DNA of 12,549 nt, from assembly GCA_020719105.1 (NCBI GenBank), contig DYQV01000051.1, positions 1-12,549 of the forward strand, in the 5' to 3' direction. Source of the stretch: Rikenella microfusus (GTDB lineage Bacteria; Bacteroidota; Bacteroidia; Bacteroidales; SZUA-534). This document shows, piece after piece, positions 1-7,634 of this stretch (the first letter of the stretch is position 1; every line of letters begins with the position of its first letter). Position numbers and translations under genes: made by a program. The notes beneath the pieces are model-generated. The model did no database searches. It had not been told where the DNA came from and worked only from the letters and a program-made list of their open reading frames with translations.

Positions 1-83
1 CATCGCACATTCACACCTTTCGCAATGCTCAGGTATGAATAAAGCGGGTTAATTAGGATTCAAAAAACTATTTTATAAGAATA

Positions 84-114
84 TTTCAATAAATGATAAA
101 AAGGACTATTTTTG
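84..114 (+). promoter_or_regulatory. Bacteroidota-type promoter of the TPR gene
   Basis: The octamer TATTTTTG at 107-114 matches the Bacteroidota -7 consensus TAnnTTTG exactly. A partial -33 element (TTTC against consensus TTTG) sits at 84-87, 19 bases upstream. Transcription would begin near 120, leaving a leader of about 26 nt before the ATG at 146. The match is direct from sequence; promoter activity is inferred. Confidence 0.6.
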
Positions 115-145
115 CCAAGAATTTTAGAAAAATAAAAATTGAAGT

Positions 146-838
146 ATGTCAAAAAATAATGATATTAAACAGGATGCAAACCTTGAGGGATTTGAAAGTG
201 CGTTAACCAAATCAGAACAATTTATTGAAGATAACCAGAAAACATTAACTTTTGTAGTTTTAGGTGTTTTGCTTGTAGTTGCGGCTTATTTGGCATTCTA
301 TAAGTTTTATGCCGAACCAAAAGAGGAAGTGGCTCAATCGTATATGTTTGTTGCAGAACAATATTTTCAAAAAGACTCATTCAACTTAGCATTAAATGGC
401 GATGGCAACTATTTTGGTTTTCTTGATATTATTAATGATTATGGAGTTACTAAATCAGCTAATCTGGCAAAATACTATGCCGGCATTTGCTATTTGCATT
501 TAGGCAATTATGATGAGGCAATAACCTATTTAAAGAAATTTAGTTCCGATGATATTATGGTTAGTGCCATTGCACAAGGAGCAATTGGTGATGCTTATGC
601 TGAAAAAGATAAATTCAGTGAAGCAATTTCGCATTATGAGAAAGCTGCCAATGCAACTCCTAATTCATTTACTACTCCTATTTACTTGAATAAAGCGGCA
701 TTGCTTTATGAAGAAGAAGGTAATTATAAAAAAGCTATTTCGCTTTACGAAAAAATTAAGACTGATTATGCACAATCGCAAGAGGGCAGGTCAGCAGAAA
801 AATTTATAGCCCGAGCAAAATTGGCACTTGAAAAATAA
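146..838 (+). CDS. Membrane-anchored tetratricopeptide repeat protein
   Basis: This 230-residue protein has a short polar N-terminus, one hydrophobic transmembrane segment at about residues 33-52, and a soluble domain. The soluble part contains helical TPR-like units at about 106-135, 140-170 and 178-210, with typical TPR spacing such as LGNYDEAITYLKK and EGNYKKAISLYEKI. The charge pattern suggests an N-in anchor with the TPR domain in the periplasm. It resembles a conserved Bacteroidota family with the motif KDSFNLALNGDGNY before the TPRs, and in general design the YfgM-type TPR proteins that work near the Sec translocon; that functional parallel is only inference. ATG 146 is chosen because it lies about 26 nt after a good promoter and no alternative fits better. 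ribH follows after 70 bases, with a terminator-like hairpin between them. Partners and exact role are unknown. Confidence 0.85.
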   Translation: MSKNNDIKQDANLEGFESALTKSEQFIEDNQKTLTFVVLGVLLVVAAYLAFYKFYAEPKEEVAQSYMFVAEQYFQKDSFNLALNGDGNYFGFLDIINDYGVTKSANLAKYYAGICYLHLGNYDEAITYLKKFSSDDIMVSAIAQGAIGDAYAEKDKFSEAISHYEKAANATPNSFTTPIYLNKAALLYEEEGNYKKAISLYEKIKTDYAQSQEGRSAEKFIARAKLALEK

Positions 839-859
839 AACGAAACTATACTAACCTTG

Positions 860-896
860 AAAATACCAATAACGGATGTTTTTGGTATTTTTTTTT
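860..896 (+). terminator. Hairpin plus T-run between the TPR gene and ribH
   Basis: AAAATACCAA (860-869) pairs perfectly with TTGGTATTTT (882-891) around a 12-nt loop, and the T-run continues to 896. It lies 21 nt after the TPR stop codon and has the form of an intrinsic terminator, although the stem is AT-rich with only two G-C pairs. It may end transcription completely or only partly before ribH. Confidence 0.55.
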
Positions 897-908
897 AATC
901 CAATCACA

Positions 909-1406
909 ATGGCTACATTATTAAAAAATCTAAGTGATTTCGAAATGAATACCATTACTGACGCTTCTTCAATGAAATTTGGAATTGTAGTTGCGGAATG
1001 GAATAAAGAAATTACGGAATCTTTGCTTAAAGGCACTTACCAAACACTACTGAAATTTGGGGTACTTGAAGATAATATTGTTGGGAAAAGCGTTCCAGGA
1101 ACCTTTGAACTAGTGCTTGGAGCACAGTTGATTGCAGAAAGTACTGATGTAGATGCGATTATTGTACTTGGCTGTGTAATTCAGGGTGAAACTCCTCATT
1201 TTGATTATATATGTCAAGGAGCTACTCAAGGTATTGTTGAACTAAATATTAAGTACAACAAGCCCTTTATTTTTGGTGTTTTAACTACAAATACCCTTCA
1301 ACAAGCTAAAGATAGATCGGGTGGAAAGCATGGAAACAAAGGAGATGAAGCCGCTTTTTCAGCCATTCAAATGGTGGCTTTGAAGAAAAGTTTTTCTAAG
1401 AAATAA
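909..1406 (+). CDS. ribH: 6,7-dimethyl-8-ribityllumazine synthase
   Basis: This enzyme condenses 5-amino-6-ribitylaminouracil with 3,4-dihydroxy-2-butanone 4-phosphate to give 6,7-dimethyl-8-ribityllumazine, the penultimate step of riboflavin synthesis; it is cytosolic and usually forms pentamers or 60-mers. Family landmarks are all present: FGIVVAEWN with the substrate-stacking aromatic (Trp31), PGTFE (63-67), GETPHFDY with the proposed catalytic His97, GVLTT (123-127), and the phosphate-binding Arg136 in DRSGGKHGNKG. The 165-residue length fits the family. I chose ATG 909 (MATLLKNLSDF), which matches Bacteroidota RibH N-termini, over the in-frame ATG at 876. The earlier ATG sits in the loop of the preceding hairpin and would add the unlikely extension MFLVFFFNPIT. 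A weak -7-like sequence, TGTTTTTG (877-884), could give ribH its own transcript. The gene converges on yidC. Confidence 0.96.
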   Translation: MATLLKNLSDFEMNTITDASSMKFGIVVAEWNKEITESLLKGTYQTLLKFGVLEDNIVGKSVPGTFELVLGAQLIAESTDVDAIIVLGCVIQGETPHFDYICQGATQGIVELNIKYNKPFIFGVLTTNTLQQAKDRSGGKHGNKGDEAAFSAIQMVALKKSFSKK

Positions 1407-1480
1407 CTCTGGATTACAGATGCTTACTTACCTTTAGAATTTGAGTATTATTAAGCAATTTAAATGTTTCGAATTTATAA

Positions 1481-1513
1481 AATAAAAAACCCGCTGTGTG
1501 CGGGTTTTTTATT
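1481..1513. terminator. Bidirectional intrinsic terminator between ribH and yidC
   Basis: A 14-bp perfect stem with core ACCCGC/GCGGGT and loop TGTGT (1495-1499) is flanked by an A-run on the left and a T-run on the right. It therefore works as an intrinsic terminator on both strands. It lies 74 nt after the ribH stop and 3 nt beyond the yidC stop, serving both convergent units. Confidence 0.92.
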
Positions 1514-1516
1514 GAA

Positions 1517-3397
1517 CTATCGTTTGGGGGCCTGATATCCTCTTTGTTTAGCCATATCTTCAAGGCGTTGTTGCCATTTTGATTTTGGCGCTATTTTTTT
1601 ATTGGCTTGTGCAGCCTTAAGTTTAGCAAGAATCTCTTCGTCGTTAACGGCTCTCCGCATTAACCATGTCTGAATAATTGTAATTAACAACGATAGGAAA
1701 TAATAATAACTAAGAGCAGCTGCATAACTATTGAACCAGAAAAGCATCATAATCGGCATCATGTACATCATCAATTTCATGCCTGGAATGTTTTGATTGC
1801 TCATGCTCATTTGATCATTGTACATTAAGTAAACAACATTCACAATGGTCATAAGCAAACAGAATAAGCTTATGTGATTACCAAATCCCATAGGAATAGT
1901 AAAGGGTAGATTTATTACGGCATCATAGGTGGAAAGATCATCAGCCCACAAAAAACTCTCCTGACGCAACTCAATTGAATTGGGGAAAAAGCGAAACATA
2001 GCCAATAAAATGGGCATTTGAAATAACAAAGGCAAACACCCTCCCAATGGACTAACGCCAACTTTCTTATAAAGAGCCATGGTTGCCTGTTGTTTTTTCA
2101 TGGCATCTTCCGACTTTGGAAATTTTTCAGCCAGTTTATCAACCTCAGGTTTTAATGCTTTCATTTTAGCTGTTGACAAATAGGACTTGTAAGTAAATGG
2201 GAAAAGTACAATTTTAATAATTATAGTTACCAATAGTATAATGATACCATAATTACCAATATATTTTCCCAGCCAATTGAATAATGGAATTACTACCCCA
2301 ACGTTAATCCATCGAATAATATTGGAACCTAATGTAATTACTTCTTCTAAATCAACATCCATTTTTTTTAAGGTTTTATAATGGTTTGGGCCAAAATAAA
2401 AACTCATGGGGATTGATTCTGTGGCTTTTCCCTGATATGGCAATGATATTTCAGATGAAAACTGTTTTAGATAATCCGGATTGGATAATTCTTTCTCAGC
2501 TTTTACCATAGCATTATTGAAAGAATTATCAGCAATGAGAGTGCTATTAAAAAACTGCTGCTTGTATGAAATCCATTTAATGGGTGTATTCAGGTTTTCT
2601 TGAACCTGATCCTTTGTTTCACTTAGTTTATCAACATCGGCTTCGTTAAATTTATAAATTATGGTTGCATTGGTTGACTCCCAACTTTTCCCTTTTTCAA
2701 GTGCTGAAATATAACTTTTCCAACCCAATGAAATATCGCCTGTATTGGTTGCAATTAATTTTTCCATTCCTGAAAAGTTAATATCAAATTTAATGGCATA
2801 GCTATCAGGCGAAATGGTGTAATGGTACTGAATGAATTTGCCATCGGCTAATGGAAGGCTAAAAACCATGTCTATTGGTTGATTGTCAACTACAAGATTG
2901 CTATCCCCTTTTTCAAGAGTAAAGAATAATTGATTGGTGGTAATACTGCGGTTTTGGGCAAAAAAGTTCAACCCGAATTCTACTGAATCTCCACTAAATA
3001 GCACCAAAGGACTTCCATCAAACTTTTTATATTTCTTAAGTTCAACGGAATATATTCTACCCCCTTGATTCAAAAACAGCAACTTAATTAAGTTGTTTTC
3101 AACGGTATAAAACTTTCTTTCACCTTGTGAAAAGGGGGCAAAATCACCCAATAATTGGGTCATTTCATTTTGTATTTCACTGGCTGTTTTTTCACCTGAT
3201 TCTGAAATTACAGGGCTACTTTTCATTTCCTCTTTTAAAGCAATTTCCTTTTGAGACCTATCACGTTGAGCCATCATTAATGAATCTTGCACTCTTTGCC
3301 GCTCGGCAATTTCTTGTTGCGTTGGTTTGGTTAAGTAGCTCCAAAGAAACAATACACTAACAATTAAGGCCAAACCTAACCATGAATTTTTATCCAT
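1517..3397 (-). CDS. yidC: Membrane protein insertase YidC
   Basis: YidC inserts and folds inner-membrane proteins, alone or with SecYEG. The 626-residue protein has an N-terminal transmembrane anchor (residues 6-22), a charged linker, a large periplasmic beta domain (about 90-350), and the conserved C-terminal YidC/Oxa1 core (about 380-582). Landmarks in the core are YKKVGVSPLGGCLPLLFQMP (443-462), SIELRQESF (474-482), and a last membrane helix ending near 580. The tail after 582 is rich in Lys/Arg, as expected for ribosome contact. The hydrophilic-groove arginine of E. coli (Arg366) aligns with Lys395 (TIIIKIVLFPFT), which keeps the positive charge; I believe Lys is usual in Bacteroidota. 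The gene lies 27 bp downstream of pyrG on the same strand with no terminator or clear promoter between, so the two are probably co-transcribed. The strong terminator at 1481-1513 ends the unit. Confidence 0.97.
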   Translation of the reverse strand: MDKNSWLGLALIVSVLFLWSYLTKPTQQEIAERQRVQDSLMMAQRDRSQKEIALKEEMKSSPVISESGEKTASEIQNEMTQLLGDFAPFSQGERKFYTVENNLIKLLFLNQGGRIYSVELKKYKKFDGSPLVLFSGDSVEFGLNFFAQNRSITTNQLFFTLEKGDSNLVVDNQPIDMVFSLPLADGKFIQYHYTISPDSYAIKFDINFSGMEKLIATNTGDISLGWKSYISALEKGKSWESTNATIIYKFNEADVDKLSETKDQVQENLNTPIKWISYKQQFFNSTLIADNSFNNAMVKAEKELSNPDYLKQFSSEISLPYQGKATESIPMSFYFGPNHYKTLKKMDVDLEEVITLGSNIIRWINVGVVIPLFNWLGKYIGNYGIIILLVTIIIKIVLFPFTYKSYLSTAKMKALKPEVDKLAEKFPKSEDAMKKQQATMALYKKVGVSPLGGCLPLLFQMPILLAMFRFFPNSIELRQESFLWADDLSTYDAVINLPFTIPMGFGNHISLFCLLMTIVNVVYLMYNDQMSMSNQNIPGMKLMMYMMPIMMLFWFNSYAAALSYYYFLSLLITIIQTWLMRRAVNDEEILAKLKAAQANKKIAPKSKWQQRLEDMAKQRGYQAPKR

Positions 3398-3424
3398 ATT
3401 AAATAATTTGATTATAAAAATATT

Positions 3425-5023
3425 CTATTCTAATGTAGCTTTTATAAAACTGATAAACAAAGGATGGGGATTGATAACAGTGCTGCGATACTCCGGATGA
3501 AATTGCACACCAACAAACCACTTATGTGAAGGAATCTCAACTATTTCCACCAGGTTGGTTTCAGGATTGATCCCAACCGGAATCATTCCTGCATTTTTAA
3601 ACTCTTCCAGGTATTTATTATTAAATTCATATCTGTGTCGGTGTCTTTCATTAATCATTTCTTCGTTATATGCTTCATAAGAAATGCTTTTTTTTGTTAA
3701 ACGGCATGGATAACTTCCCAATCTCATGGTACCCCCTTTTTCAAGGATGTTTTTTTGTTCTTCCATGATGTCAATTACCGGAAAGGGTGTTTTTTCATCC
3801 ATTTCTGATGAATTGGCTTTTTCCATTCCAAGTACATTGCGGGCAAATTCAATAACAGCACATTGCATACCTAAACAAACTCCAAAAAAAGGAATATTAT
3901 TTTCACGGGCATATTTAACAGCTAATAATTTTCCTTCCATACCCCGATGTCCAAATCCGGGAGCAACTAAAATTCCTTTCATTGATCCTAGAATCTCTTG
4001 AAAATTATTATTATTAATATTTTCAGAATGTATCCAATGTAAATTTACTTTGCAATTATTTACAGCACCTGCATGTACAAATGATTCTGCTATTGATTTG
4101 TAGGCATCTTGCAATTCAACATATTTGCCAACTAAGGCAATATCCACCTTTTGTTCGGGGTGTTTAAATTTTCTTAAGAAATCTTTCCACGATTTTAAAT
4201 CGGGTTCTTTACTTATTGGGAGTCCAAATTTCTCTAACACCCTAATATCAAGCTTTTCTTCCTGCATCTTAATTGGAACCTCATAAATGGTGCAAACATC
4301 GATGGATTGTATGACGGCATTAATATTAACATTACAAAACAAGGCTACTTTTGCCCTTAATTCGTCGCTGAGTTCCCTTTCGGTTCTCAAAACAAGTATA
4401 TCGGGTTGCACCCCGGCTTCGAGTAATGTTTTAACTGAATGCTGTGTTGGTTTAGTTTTTAATTCACCGGATGCCTTTAAATAGGGTACTAAAGTCAAAT
4501 GAATTACTAAGGCATTGTGACCCAATTCCCATTTAAGCTGCCTTACTGATTCTACATAGGGTAAAGATTCAATATCGCCAACTGTTCCCCCAATTTCAGT
4601 AATTACAAAATCGTATTTGTATTTAGTTCCAAGTAGTTTAATCCTACGTTTTATTTCATCGGTAATGTGCGGAATTATCTGCACTGTTTTTCCTAAAAAA
4701 TCACCCCTTCGTTCTTTTTCAATTACCGATTTGTAAATACTTCCAGTAGTTACATTATTAGCTTGCGAGGTAGGAACATTTAAAAATCGTTCGTAATGTC
4801 CTAAATCCAAATCGGTTTCAGCTCCATCGTCAGTAACAAAACATTCGCCATGTTCATAAGGGTTCAACGTCCCCGGATCAACATTAAGGTACGGATCAAG
4901 TTTTTGTATGGTAACGGTAAATCCTCTCGATTGCAGTAATTTAGCTAATGAAGCTGAAATAATTCCTTTGCCTAGCGATGAAGTAACGCCGCCTGTTACA
5001 AATATATATCTGGTTGTTGACAA
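3425..5023 (-). CDS. pyrG: CTP synthase (glutamine-hydrolysing)
   Basis: PyrG converts UTP to CTP using ATP and glutamine-derived ammonia. The N-terminal amidoligase domain shows YIFVTGGVTSSLGKG with the P-loop, KLDPYLNVDPGT, and GAETDLDLGHYERF. The C-terminal class I glutamine amidotransferase domain shows APGFGHRG, the nucleophile in GVCLGMQ (Cys383 from the chosen start), and His509/Glu511 in QFHPE. At 532 residues it is close to the family's usual 530-550. No in-frame ATG exists near the N-terminus. The longest reading begins with GTG at 5053, but that GTG lies inside the -7 promoter element and would add MPVFNFKTNK, which is absent from typical PyrG. TTG at 5023 (read as MSTTRYIFVTGG) gives the expected N-terminus and a leader of about 20 nt. 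yidC follows immediately. Confidence 0.96.
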   Translation of the reverse strand: MSTTRYIFVTGGVTSSLGKGIISASLAKLLQSRGFTVTIQKLDPYLNVDPGTLNPYEHGECFVTDDGAETDLDLGHYERFLNVPTSQANNVTTGSIYKSVIEKERRGDFLGKTVQIIPHITDEIKRRIKLLGTKYKYDFVITEIGGTVGDIESLPYVESVRQLKWELGHNALVIHLTLVPYLKASGELKTKPTQHSVKTLLEAGVQPDILVLRTERELSDELRAKVALFCNVNINAVIQSIDVCTIYEVPIKMQEEKLDIRVLEKFGLPISKEPDLKSWKDFLRKFKHPEQKVDIALVGKYVELQDAYKSIAESFVHAGAVNNCKVNLHWIHSENINNNNFQEILGSMKGILVAPGFGHRGMEGKLLAVKYARENNIPFFGVCLGMQCAVIEFARNVLGMEKANSSEMDEKTPFPVIDIMEEQKNILEKGGTMRLGSYPCRLTKKSISYEAYNEEMINERHRHRYEFNNKYLEEFKNAGMIPVGINPETNLVEIVEIPSHKWFVGVQFHPEYRSTVINPHPLFISFIKATLE

Positions 5024-5052
5024 TTTGTTAGTTTTAAAATTAAACACCGGCA

Positions 5053-5083
5053 CAAAAGTACATTTTTAATTCAATTCTATAAA
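5053..5083 (-). promoter_or_regulatory. Promoter of pyrG-yidC
   Basis: On the minus strand, TACTTTTG (5060-5053) is an exact match to TAnnTTTG. A partial -33 element, TTTA (5083-5080), lies 19 bases upstream. Transcription would start near 5046, about 22 nt before the proposed TTG start. The identical octamer occurs upstream of trmD. Confidence 0.6.
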
Positions 5084-5165
5084 ACCCTTTTTTAATAAAA
5101 TGCCAACATTATAGGTTGTCTTAATTTGTAACATCTAAGCAGCGAACTGTTAGGAGTAAAATAGT

Positions 5166-5185
5166 AACACCAATGCATTGGTGTT
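5166..5185. promoter_or_regulatory. Perfect 20-bp palindrome upstream of pyrG
   Basis: The half-site AACACCAATG is followed directly by its exact reverse complement, with no spacer. The site is in the 174-bp gap (5054-5227) between the TonB receptor stop and pyrG, about 105 bp upstream of the pyrG -7 element. It could be an operator for a dimeric regulator. Alternatively, as RNA, it could be an 8-bp hairpin with a TGCA loop acting as the receptor gene's 3' end; the following minus-strand sequence ACTATTTTAC is a poor T-tract. The palindrome is certain, the role is not. Confidence 0.5.
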
Positions 5186-5227
5186 CTATCTCAAATAAGG
5201 AATTTGTCTATTATTAAATGCAATCAT

Positions 5228-7555
5228 TTAGAAAGTAAGACTAATGCCAATACTTGGTAAAATGGGCAATTGATATACTTTCTGCATGGCTACTCTATCT
5301 ACATAAAAAATATTAGAGCGGTTGTAAATGTTGGTAATGCTTCCAACAATCTGTAATTCACTCCATTCAGATATAAAAAAGGTTCGTTTTATATTTAAAT
5401 CCAATCGATGATAGGAGGGTAATCTTTCGGAATTAATATCTCCCAACAAGTATGCTAAGTCACCGTTTGCTTTGGTATAATTACTTTTTATTCCATCCGA
5501 TAAGCTAATGTTTTCATAATAACCTTTGGTTGGAGTAAACGGAAAACCTGAACCAAAATTCCAACGGGCACTTACTTCCCAGCTTAAATCATTCCCAAAG
5601 GTATATGAAGCCATTAAATTAATATTGTGTCGCCTATCGAAATGTGGAACATAGGTGCGCATTTCAATTTCATTCTCTTGACTTAAAAATTCCCCGTTAC
5701 GATTTACATAGCCAAGAGAATACACAAACCACACATAAATTTTTTTGTAATCATATTTTAACAAAAAATCAACCCCATACGCTTCCCCTTTTTCAATTAT
5801 GAATTCTTCTTTCAATAAATCAGGTGCGTAGGCATTGCCTGCATCGTCGTTTAATATCTTGTTTCGGTTTAATTCTGTCATTTGGCTGTTATACTTGTAA
5901 TAGCCTTCCATATTAAAATTTAACCGGTGATTTATATCATACTCAAATCCCAAAATTAGATGTTTCGATTTTTGTAAAGAAGAGGTAATTTCTTCGCCAT
6001 CAAAGGTTTCCTGTAAATCTTTGGGTCCCGTTAAAAATCCATAAAACAAGTTAACCACATCTTTATCTGAATTAGCAGCAATCAGGTTTTGCGAATAAAA
6101 ACCAGCGGCACCTTTAATTCGCAATTTGTCGTTTATTTTATATTTTATACCTAAACGTGGTTCAAAGCTTAATTCCGAAAGCGAAGCATAATACTGAACT
6201 CTCAAACCCGGTTCAATAATTAGTTTGCCTATATTTTTTTTGTACATAACATAAGCTCCAAATTCGGAAGAATTTTCAGCTTGCGAAACCGTTAGGCCAA
6301 ATGAATTTACGTAATTAAAATCGGTACGATATCCCAACAATTCCATGCCATAATCTAATTGATCATCTCCTTTAAAATAGGTGAAATTCAATCCCATATT
6401 AAAACCACCAATTCCACTTGAACTAGGAGAATCCTCTACCGGTTTCATTTCAATAAAATAATTAGAGTAAGCCACATTTGCCGTTACCAAAACCGACGAA
6501 CCTTGAGGAACTAACACTATGTTGCTGCCTATTCCAACCGATTTCCATTGTAAATCAGCTGCTGACTCATACGAATTTACATAATCGTTAAAGCTAAAGC
6601 CAAAAAGATTCACCTTGCTTCCGCTTTGTCCATTGAGCGATAGTTTTCCGTAAGCATCGGTAAAACCGAAAGGGAGACCGTTTTCATTGGCATAAGAATA
6701 GAGCGTTTTCGATGTTTTATCGATATAAGAGCTTTTAATAGAACCAACAGCAGTTAAACTCATACCCTTATCATCGAGTTGCTTTATTAGGGGAACTTCT
6801 AATAAAAGTTTACTGCCAAAAGTATCACCGGAAAACTTACCTGTGAGTTTTTTCTTATTACCATCGCGGGTAGTTATATCCATTACCGATGATATGCGCC
6901 CGGAATATTGAGCGTTAAAACCTCCTGTAAAAATATCGGCATTTCGAATTAAATCGGCATCAAAAACCGAAAACAATCCAATAGAATGAAAGGGATTGTA
7001 AATAACCATACCGTCGAGCAATACTTTGTTTTGGATGGGTGAACCTCCTCTTATATACAGTTGCCCTCCTTGATCACCGGTAAAAACTATACCGGGTACT
7101 ACTTGTAGGTATTGCGCTAAATCGGGCTGTGCCCCAACTGATGGAAGCATGCTTAGTTGTTTTGGGCTTACTTTGGTTACTGAGGCGTGAATTTCCTTTT
7201 TCATTTCCTGATATTCGGCCGATACTACAAACTCTTCCAGTTTGATGGATGATTCTGATAGATAAAGTTTTTTGGTTTGCAACTGATTGGAGCCAATTGT
7301 AATAGGTTCCCTTAAGGTATCATATCCAACCGAAGTTATCATGAGTACATAATTGCCTGCTGGTATTTTTGTGATGCTGAAAAAACCATTTACATCGGTG
7401 GATGCACCTATGGTAGTTCCCTTTAAATACACGTTGGTAAAAACAATGGGTTCCCCGTTTTTAATTTCGTAAACAAAACCTCTGATAGTTGATGTTTGGG
7501 CGATGGATAATGAAATAGTAAAAAGTAAAAACCCAAAGGGAACTAGTTTTTTCAT
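5228..7555 (-). CDS. TonB-dependent outer-membrane receptor with carboxypeptidase-regulatory-like N-terminal domain
   Basis: This 775-residue protein starts with a signal peptide (MKKLVPFGFLLFTISLSIA, cut before Gln20). A CarboxypepD_reg-like beta-sandwich follows (about 22-104; GEPIVFTNVYLKGTTIG, TDVNGFFSI, ITSVGYDTL). The plug domain (about 130-232) has LYIRGG (167-171), NKVLLDGMVIYNP and the GGFNAQYSGR turn. The rest is a 22-strand-type barrel ending in the aromatic-terminated strand PSIGISLTF. Such receptors import large or scarce substrates across the outer membrane using TonB-ExbBD energy. No SusD-like lipoprotein, transporter or regulator lies next to it, so the substrate (siderophore, glycan, peptide, metal) cannot be named. 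It appears to be a single-gene unit: the DUF349 terminator lies upstream. Only a weak -7-like TACCTTTT (7579-7572) precedes it. Confidence 0.93.
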   Translation of the reverse strand: MKKLVPFGFLLFTISLSIAQTSTIRGFVYEIKNGEPIVFTNVYLKGTTIGASTDVNGFFSITKIPAGNYVLMITSVGYDTLREPITIGSNQLQTKKLYLSESSIKLEEFVVSAEYQEMKKEIHASVTKVSPKQLSMLPSVGAQPDLAQYLQVVPGIVFTGDQGGQLYIRGGSPIQNKVLLDGMVIYNPFHSIGLFSVFDADLIRNADIFTGGFNAQYSGRISSVMDITTRDGNKKKLTGKFSGDTFGSKLLLEVPLIKQLDDKGMSLTAVGSIKSSYIDKTSKTLYSYANENGLPFGFTDAYGKLSLNGQSGSKVNLFGFSFNDYVNSYESAADLQWKSVGIGSNIVLVPQGSSVLVTANVAYSNYFIEMKPVEDSPSSSGIGGFNMGLNFTYFKGDDQLDYGMELLGYRTDFNYVNSFGLTVSQAENSSEFGAYVMYKKNIGKLIIEPGLRVQYYASLSELSFEPRLGIKYKINDKLRIKGAAGFYSQNLIAANSDKDVVNLFYGFLTGPKDLQETFDGEEITSSLQKSKHLILGFEYDINHRLNFNMEGYYKYNSQMTELNRNKILNDDAGNAYAPDLLKEEFIIEKGEAYGVDFLLKYDYKKIYVWFVYSLGYVNRNGEFLSQENEIEMRTYVPHFDRRHNINLMASYTFGNDLSWEVSARWNFGSGFPFTPTKGYYENISLSDGIKSNYTKANGDLAYLLGDINSERLPSYHRLDLNIKRTFFISEWSELQIVGSITNIYNRSNIFYVDRVAMQKVYQLPILPSIGISLTF

Positions 7556-7596
7556 CTGAAATTTTTGAAGTAAAAGGTAAATGGGGCAATTGAATG

Positions 7597-7622
7597 AAAA
7601 AAACCGGGAATAATTCCCGGTT
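7597..7622 (-). terminator. Intrinsic terminator after the DUF349 gene
   Basis: On the minus strand a 9-bp stem AACCGGGAA/TTCCCGGTT (7622-7614 with 7610-7602) encloses a 3-nt loop, and a run of seven Ts (7603-7597) follows. It begins 13 nt after the DUF349 stop codon and isolates the TonB receptor gene from it. Confidence 0.88.
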
Positions 7623-7634
7623 CTTTAAAATTTC

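Noticed and set aside
1..42. Open plus-strand frame ending at TAA 40-42, as a possible tail of an upstream gene
   Set aside because: Only 13 codons are visible, with no recognisable family signal, and the opposite strand is open for a similar length. It cannot be supported.
876..908. N-terminal extension of RibH from ATG 876
   Set aside because: It lies in a terminator-like hairpin and encodes a hydrophobic stretch absent from the family; ATG 909 gives the standard N-terminus.
2185..2220. Loss of the YidC groove arginine as a sign of altered function
   Set aside because: Lys395 keeps the positive charge and, as far as I recall, is the normal residue in Bacteroidota YidC, so it is not an anomaly.
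3726..4001. 91-codon plus-strand ORF inside pyrG
   Set aside because: It is antisense to a strongly conserved CTP synthase coding region, with no promoter or family similarity: a shadow frame.
7572..7579. TACCTTTT as promoter of the TonB receptor gene
   Set aside because: It has one mismatch to the -7 consensus, no -33 element at the right distance, and would leave only about a 10-nt leader; it is mentioned in the gene entry but not called.
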